A DNA stretch of 9,238 nucleotides from CAZTAR01 sp043813895 (lineage in GTDB: Bacteria > Planctomycetota > Phycisphaerae > UBA1845 > UTPLA1). Below, in pieces: positions 5,648 to 9,238 of the stretch. Every line of letters begins with the position of its first letter. The stretch's first letter is position 1. The stretch lies in NCBI GenBank assembly GCA_043813895.1, contig JBDRKQ010000084.1:1-9238 (forward strand), given 5' to 3'. The position numbers were made by a program, and so were the translations under genes. Below the pieces are notes generated by a model. That model did not search any database. It was not told the DNA's origin and was given only the letters and a program-made list of their open reading frames with translations.

Positions 5648-8005
5648 TTGGATCGATACCGACGTGTCTGGGTGGTCTATCGCAAGGAGCTCGTGGATAC
5701 GCTGCGCGACAAGCGAACGCTGCTCGCCATGGTCCTCGTGCCGATCGTGCTCTACCCCGTGCTGATGATTGTATTGGTCCAGGCGTTGCGGACCGAAACG
5801 GGCCGCCGGCAGGCTGAGCATTACTCGATCTGCGTGCCGACGGAGTCGCATCGCGCGTGGCTGGAGGGAATGTTGGCGCGCGAAGATGCCGACAGAGAAA
5901 AACAACTCGCCGAGTACGAAAGAGCGGCCGAAGCCGCCGGTGAGGAAACAGTCGATCCCGGGGCGGGACTCTTCGCCTATCTCCAGGCTGATCACGTGAA
6001 CATCGACGTCGTCGGTGCGGACCAATCGCTCTGGGACCTCGTAGCCAACGAGCGATGCCACGTAGGCGTATTGGTCGATCCACCGCCGAACCCGGACGAT
6101 CCCGCCGACACCACGAACCGTATCGTGCAACTCATCTACTGCGACACCAGCCCCAGGTCCGAGTTCGCCTTTGAGCAGCTCCGCCGCATCATGGCGAACG
6201 AGGCCGATCGCATCGTGCAGGCAAGACTCGAGGAGGTTCCCCAGGGCAACACTATCCTCACGCCGCTCATCGAGAGCAGCGTATCAACCGCCGGTCCCGA
6301 CCAGCAGTTCGCGAAGATCCTGGCGATGGTCGTGCCGTTTCTCCTCGTCACCATGACCGTCACCGGAGCGATGTACCCGGCGATCGACCTGACGGCCGGT
6401 GAACGCGAACGCGGCACCCTGGAGACGTTGGCGGTCTCACCCGTGCCCGTCGGACAGATCGTCGCGGGCAAGTTCGGCGTCATCGTGACGATCGCGATGC
6501 TCAGCACCACCCTCAACCTTGCATCGATGACGGCGATGGTGCACTTCAGCCGCCTGGACCAGCTTGCCTCATCCGCTCAGCCGTCTCGCCGGGCGGAGGC
6601 CCTGGCCGTCGGCGAGATGATCGAGAAGACGGCCGCTTCGCAACAAGCCGACAAGATCGTCGCCACACGCCCCGCGGAAGAGTATCGCCAGCACGACTAC
6701 CTCCAACGCCGCAAGAACCTTGAACAGGAGGCCGAACAACGGCAGGCGAGCTTTCTCGCCACGGCGGCGCCGGTCGTACTCCTGTCGATGATCCCATTTG
6801 CCGTCTTGTTCGGCGCCGTCATGCTCGCGGTGTGCAGTTTCGCGAGGACCTTCAAGGAAGCCCAGAACTACATGATGCCGGTCATGATGGCGGCAATCAT
6901 TCCCGCGATGGTCGTCGCCTACATGCCGACGGTCGATCTCAAAGGCATGATGCTCGTCATCCCCGTGGCGAACGTGGTCGTCCTCATGCGCGAGCTCTTC
7001 CTCGGCCGCTACGATTTCCCCGCAATCACTGTGAGCCTCCTCTCCACCTGCCTCTACGCCGCCGCCGCCGTGGCCGTGGCTGCGCGAGTCTACGGCAACG
7101 AAGCCGTGCTGTTCAGCGACGTCGGCAGTTACAGGGCGATGCTGCGGCGCAGGTTCTTCCGGCCTCGGGCATATCCCTCGACCGCACTCGCGCTGCTCAT
7201 GATCGCCGTGATCTTCCCGCTGAACTTCTACTGGCAATCCTACATGCTTGGGGTTGATGCGAGCGGCGCCCGGTTCAAATGGGTCATTGCCGTTGCCCAG
7301 GTGCTGCTCTTCGCCGGACCCGTGTTGTTCGCGGGGTGGTACCTCAAGATCGACTTGAAGAAGACCTTCTCATTGCGAGTGCCCGGACTGCAACACGCCG
7401 TCGGCGCTTTGCTCCTCGCGGTCTCGATCGTGCCCTTGTCCCTTCTCCTGCAGCAGATTCAGCAGGCCTGGCTCCCGTCGTCGCTCACTTCAAACGAGGC
7501 GCTTCAGCAGCAGGCCGCCATCATCACCGGCGGATCCTTCATCGGCGTCCTGCTCGCCTTCGCCGTCCTGCCCGGCATCTGCGAGGAGTTCGTCTTTCGA
7601 GGCTTCCTTCTCGCAGGATTGCGAGAGAGGCTTTCGACCCTCAAGCTGGTCGTGGTCGTCGGCATCCTGTTCGGCATCTATCACATCTATGTGGAGAAGA
7701 TCCCCATCGTCAGCCTCATGGGCATCTTGCTCGCATTCGTCTGCCTGCGGACCGGGTCGATCTATCCCGCGATTCTCATACACATCGCCAACAACGGCCT
7801 GGCGCTGATCGTCGCGAGAGAGGCGGAAGGAGCGTGGGTGCGAGTCTTCTACGGCCTCCCGGATGAGGAGGTCGCCCTCGGCGAGATCCAATTCAACTTG
7901 CGAACAGCCTGGTTCCTCGCTCTGTTCCTGATCGGGCTGTGTCTCGTTGCCACACGGCGCCGACGTACACACACTCACCATCACGAAACTGGGCCGACCG
8001 CTTGA
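5648..8005 (+). CDS. ABC-2 permease fused to a CPBP-family intramembrane metalloprotease
   Basis: A 785-aa polytopic inner-membrane protein. The first half is a NatB-like ABC-2 permease: a first helix (about 24-46), a large extracytoplasmic domain (about 47-218), a second helix (222-245) followed by AGERERGT (about 251-258), more helices, and an inserted charged, Gln/Glu-rich, coil-like loop (about 300-368). After about residue 500 comes a CPBP (CAAX protease and bacteriocin-processing, Rce1-like) domain with all three motifs: EEFVFR (E646, E647, R651), FGIYH (F675, H679) and HIANN (H712, N716). The protease should therefore be catalytically competent by motif. The C-terminus is a cytoplasmic-looking RRRR/His-rich tail. 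The NatA-like ATPase upstream is the evident energy-coupling partner. Substrates of both halves are unknown; options include ion efflux, peptide export with processing, or self-immunity. A TTG start with GAGG 6 nt upstream is used. Confidence 0.93.
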   Translation: MDRYRRVWVVYRKELVDTLRDKRTLLAMVLVPIVLYPVLMIVLVQALRTETGRRQAEHYSICVPTESHRAWLEGMLAREDADREKQLAEYERAAEAAGEETVDPGAGLFAYLQADHVNIDVVGADQSLWDLVANERCHVGVLVDPPPNPDDPADTTNRIVQLIYCDTSPRSEFAFEQLRRIMANEADRIVQARLEEVPQGNTILTPLIESSVSTAGPDQQFAKILAMVVPFLLVTMTVTGAMYPAIDLTAGERERGTLETLAVSPVPVGQIVAGKFGVIVTIAMLSTTLNLASMTAMVHFSRLDQLASSAQPSRRAEALAVGEMIEKTAASQQADKIVATRPAEEYRQHDYLQRRKNLEQEAEQRQASFLATAAPVVLLSMIPFAVLFGAVMLAVCSFARTFKEAQNYMMPVMMAAIIPAMVVAYMPTVDLKGMMLVIPVANVVVLMRELFLGRYDFPAITVSLLSTCLYAAAAVAVAARVYGNEAVLFSDVGSYRAMLRRRFFRPRAYPSTALALLMIAVIFPLNFYWQSYMLGVDASGARFKWVIAVAQVLLFAGPVLFAGWYLKIDLKKTFSLRVPGLQHAVGALLLAVSIVPLSLLLQQIQQAWLPSSLTSNEALQQQAAIITGGSFIGVLLAFAVLPGICEEFVFRGFLLAGLRERLSTLKLVVVVGILFGIYHIYVEKIPIVSLMGILLAFVCLRTGSIYPAILIHIANNGLALIVAREAEGAWVRVFYGLPDEEVALGEIQFNLRTAWFLALFLIGLCLVATRRRRTHTHHHETGPTA

Positions 8006-8036
8006 CGGCCGACCCGTTCTGAGCACACACGAGGCT

Positions 8037-8063
8037 GTCCTTCGGCGCGAAGCGCGCCAAGAC
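8037..8063. terminator. GC-rich hairpin between convergent genes, possible bidirectional terminator
   Basis: The core stem GGCGCG (8044-8049) and CGCGCC (8053-8058), loop AAG, extends outward as TT/AA and GTC/GAC with two bulged C residues on the left side (8040, 8043). It lies between the permease stop and the stop of the convergent exported-protein gene. Neither strand has a T-tract, so it is at most a non-canonical terminator or mRNA 3'-end stabiliser. Confidence 0.45.
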
Positions 8064-8082
8064 TTGCTGTTCCTACGCCTAC

Positions 8083-8655
8083 CTATGGGATCGTCTGGCT
8101 GTTCTGCTCCCACGTCGTCGCGGCATTGCCGGGCGGGACGAACGTGAGACTCCCGCTGCTGCTGTTGTTGGAACTCAAGTTGTCCACGAACGAATTGAAA
8201 AGCCCCAGTATCCCGCCAAAAATATCGAACACGTTCATGTATATCCCGTTGAACGTCTCGGCGAAGAAGCTCAGTTGCTCTTCGGGTACCGTGCCGTCAA
8301 TCATGCTCAATTGGCCATTCGTGGACGCGATGCCCTGCTGAACGTAGAGGCCCGGTCGCCGATCATTGAGCGCGCCGCCCGACGTCGTCGCGAACTGATT
8401 GTCGACGGTGGGCTGACGACCGGAGATCGGCGTCGTGCCAGGCTGGTTGTCGTCGTGCGTCGTCGTGCCTCCGTCTCCGTTGTTCGTCGCGTCTCCGATC
8501 AGCGTCGTAATGTCTGTGAGGTCGATCGTCTGTGCCACGGCGCGATTCACCGGCAGCGCCACGACCGCCAACACCGCCATCAGCGGAAGCACCCGCACAA
8601 AGCGAACAATCGAATCCCGGCTCACACTTCCCATGTGAAATGAACTCCCCATCAT
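8083..8655 (-). CDS. Small exported protein of unknown function
   Basis: I do not recognise a family. The frame extends further upstream, but GGAGG at 8660-8664 points to the tandem ATG ATG at 8653-8655 and 8650-8652, giving about 190 aa; the second ATG has the better 7-nt spacing. An ATG at 8634 is a third option. With the first ATG, the N-terminus has Arg13/18/21, a hydrophobic stretch (about 22-36) and a likely signal-peptidase site after AVA (41), so the mature protein begins QTIDLTDI. The mature part has a Thr/Asn/Asp/Gly-rich segment (including GDGGTTTHDD), then a more ordered region, an amphipathic stretch with NVFDIFGGILGLFNSF, and a Ser/Asn-rich end. It has no Cys in the mature part, no lipobox and no C-terminal anchor. 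It is likely periplasmic or secreted. It is convergent with the permease and has its own promoter, so a shared role is not implied. Confidence 0.75.
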   Translation of the reverse strand: MMGSSFHMGSVSRDSIVRFVRVLPLMAVLAVVALPVNRAVAQTIDLTDITTLIGDATNNGDGGTTTHDDNQPGTTPISGRQPTVDNQFATTSGGALNDRRPGLYVQQGIASTNGQLSMIDGTVPEEQLSFFAETFNGIYMNVFDIFGGILGLFNSFVDNLSSNNSSSGSLTFVPPGNAATTWEQNSQTIP

Positions 8656-8659
8656 GCGT

Positions 8660-8664
8660 CCTCC
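8660..8664 (-). promoter_or_regulatory. Ribosome binding site that sets the start of the exported protein
   Basis: GGAGG on the minus strand lies 4 nt before the first and 7 nt before the second of two adjacent ATG codons. This argues against the longer frame, which would begin near 8739, inside the likely 5' leader. Confidence 0.65.
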
Positions 8665-8741
8665 GAATCGTCGCCCCGCGAGACGAACGCCTCTAGTCGG
8701 GCACCCGCCGCGATGCGACATTCCAACATTCAGGCTCACAC

Positions 8742-8747
8742 ATTATA
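8742..8747 (-). promoter_or_regulatory. -10 element of the exported-protein gene
   Basis: A perfect TATAAT on the minus strand within GTATAATGTGT, identical over 11 bp to the priA -10 region. It predicts a leader of about 80 nt. No clear TTGACA is present 16-18 nt upstream. Confidence 0.55.
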
Positions 8748-9082
8748 CCGGACGGGCAGCCCGCGATTGCACGCCTCGGCGCGGATCGTCGAACAAACGG
8801 CGTTCCGGAGCCGTGGCGCCACATCGCGACCGCACCATCCCGGCTGACGTAACTATCGGCCGGAGAGGGGGTACCGACTTAGCACGACCTCAGCAGCACG
8901 AAGCCACTATGTTCGAGGAAAACACGTAAAACTCGCAGATCGCGATCCGCAGGCCGCTCAGAAGGCAATTCCAGGAGTACCAACACGGCCGGGCCGAGTC
9001 GTGTTCCCAGGGTTGATAGTTCCCCTGTGTCTCGAAGAGCCGGCTCAGAATCGTGGCATAGAGTGAACCTATGAAGCTGGGG

Positions 9083-9132
9083 GCCCCACCCCGATCGCCA
9101 GCCGCATTCGCCTGGCGCTAGTGGGATGGGGC
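9083..9132. repeat. Inverted repeat with nested stem near the right end
   Basis: Outer arms GCCCCACCCC (9083-9092) and GGGATGGGGC (9123-9132) pair with one mismatch. Inner arms CGCCAG (9096-9101) and CTGGCG (9112-9117) pair perfectly around a 10-nt loop. The right arm continues into GCACCC, recalling the GGTGCC ends of the 5417-5610 cluster. Confidence 0.65.
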
Positions 9133-9144
9133 ACCCACTATACC

Positions 9145-9165
9145 AGCCCGAAGTGCAAGCGAGAG
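9145..9165 (+). repeat. Third copy of the AGCCC-AAGCGCAAGCGAG repeat family
   Basis: AGCCCGAAGTGCAAGCGAGAG matches the left arm at 4446-4469 and the reverse complement of the right arm at 4495-4519, with few differences. It follows directly after the hairpin at 9083-9132. Confidence 0.6.
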
Positions 9166-9194
9166 AACAACCAGGGTGGCGGTGCGACACGCAG

Positions 9195-9216
9195 CGTCGG
9201 CCCCCTGCGGCCGACG
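9195..9216. repeat. Perfect 8-bp hairpin at the right edge
   Basis: CGTCGGCC (9195-9202) and GGCCGACG (9209-9216) flank the loop CCCTGC. Plus-strand bases after it are AATAAC rather than a T-run, so a terminator role cannot be settled; it may belong to a gene beyond the window. Confidence 0.55.
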
Positions 9217-9238
9217 AATAACATCGATCAACTCCCCC

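Larger units (their letters stand above)
8748..9238. other. Non-coding right end
   Basis: Nearly 500 bp without a supportable gene. The minus-strand frame 8879-9190 (103 codons) has no domain, no ribosome binding site and crosses a hairpin and a dispersed repeat. From 8748 to about 9080 I see no feature. From 9083 onward there is an inverted repeat, a repeat copy and a second hairpin, each listed separately. Confidence 0.6.

Noticed and set aside
5274..6083. 269-codon minus-strand frame across the hairpin cluster and permease start
   Set aside because: Its composition is Arg/Pro-rich and domain-free, it lacks a ribosome binding site, and it is antisense to two well-supported genes.
6569..7237. 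222-codon minus-strand frame inside the permease gene
   Set aside because: The His/Asp/Glu-rich translation is the usual antisense image of hydrophobic membrane codons; no domain or start signal.
8879..9190. 103-codon minus-strand frame at the right end
   Set aside because: No ribosome binding site or domain; it crosses a nested hairpin and a dispersed repeat, as spurious ORFs often do.

Overview
The window looks like a chromosomal segment of a GC-rich, Gram-negative-type bacterium, most likely a planctomycete (Phycisphaerae or Pirellulales-like). The lineage is inferred from three things. An ABC-2 permease is fused to a CPBP protease. The PriA is divergent. The spacers carry short dispersed palindromic repeats of a style I associate from memory with planctomycete genomes. 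No rRNA, tRNA, CRISPR array, transposase or phage gene was seen.

Layout. (1) Minus strand, 1-1187: an MltA-family lytic transglycosylase lipoprotein with a GTG start, cut by the window edge a few residues before its C-terminus. (2) Minus strand, 1503-1760: an 85-aa zinc-ribbon protein with a strong ribosome binding site. (3) Minus strand, 1978-4299: priA, the primosomal replication-restart helicase, with a TATAAT promoter in a divergent spacer. (4) Plus strand, 4556-5362 and 5648-8005: an ABC exporter made of a NatA-like ATPase and a 785-aa permease/CPBP protease fusion that starts with TTG. (5) Minus strand, 8083-8655: an unrecognised small exported protein, convergent with the permease across a GC-rich hairpin. 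(6) 8656-9238: no convincing gene, but a promoter, two hairpins and a dispersed-repeat copy.

How the genes relate. MltA remodels peptidoglycan, PriA restarts replication forks, and the ABC pair exports an unknown substrate while its protease half may process a membrane protein or peptide. Only the two ABC genes look like one functional unit. The others appear to be independent housekeeping or orphan genes with their own ribosome binding sites or promoters.

The most unusual content is non-coding. The two ABC genes are separated by 285 bp holding four clean hairpins. Two of these are inverted copies of one element, with a compensatory base-pair change and the same two conserved mismatches. The spacer upstream of the ATPase holds another composite: an imperfect inverted repeat bracketed by imperfect direct repeats, the second of which runs into the annotated start codon. 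A third copy of the inverted-repeat arm lies near the right end. I found no strong evidence of a new multi-gene system. The repeat clusters are the best candidates for undescribed biology here.
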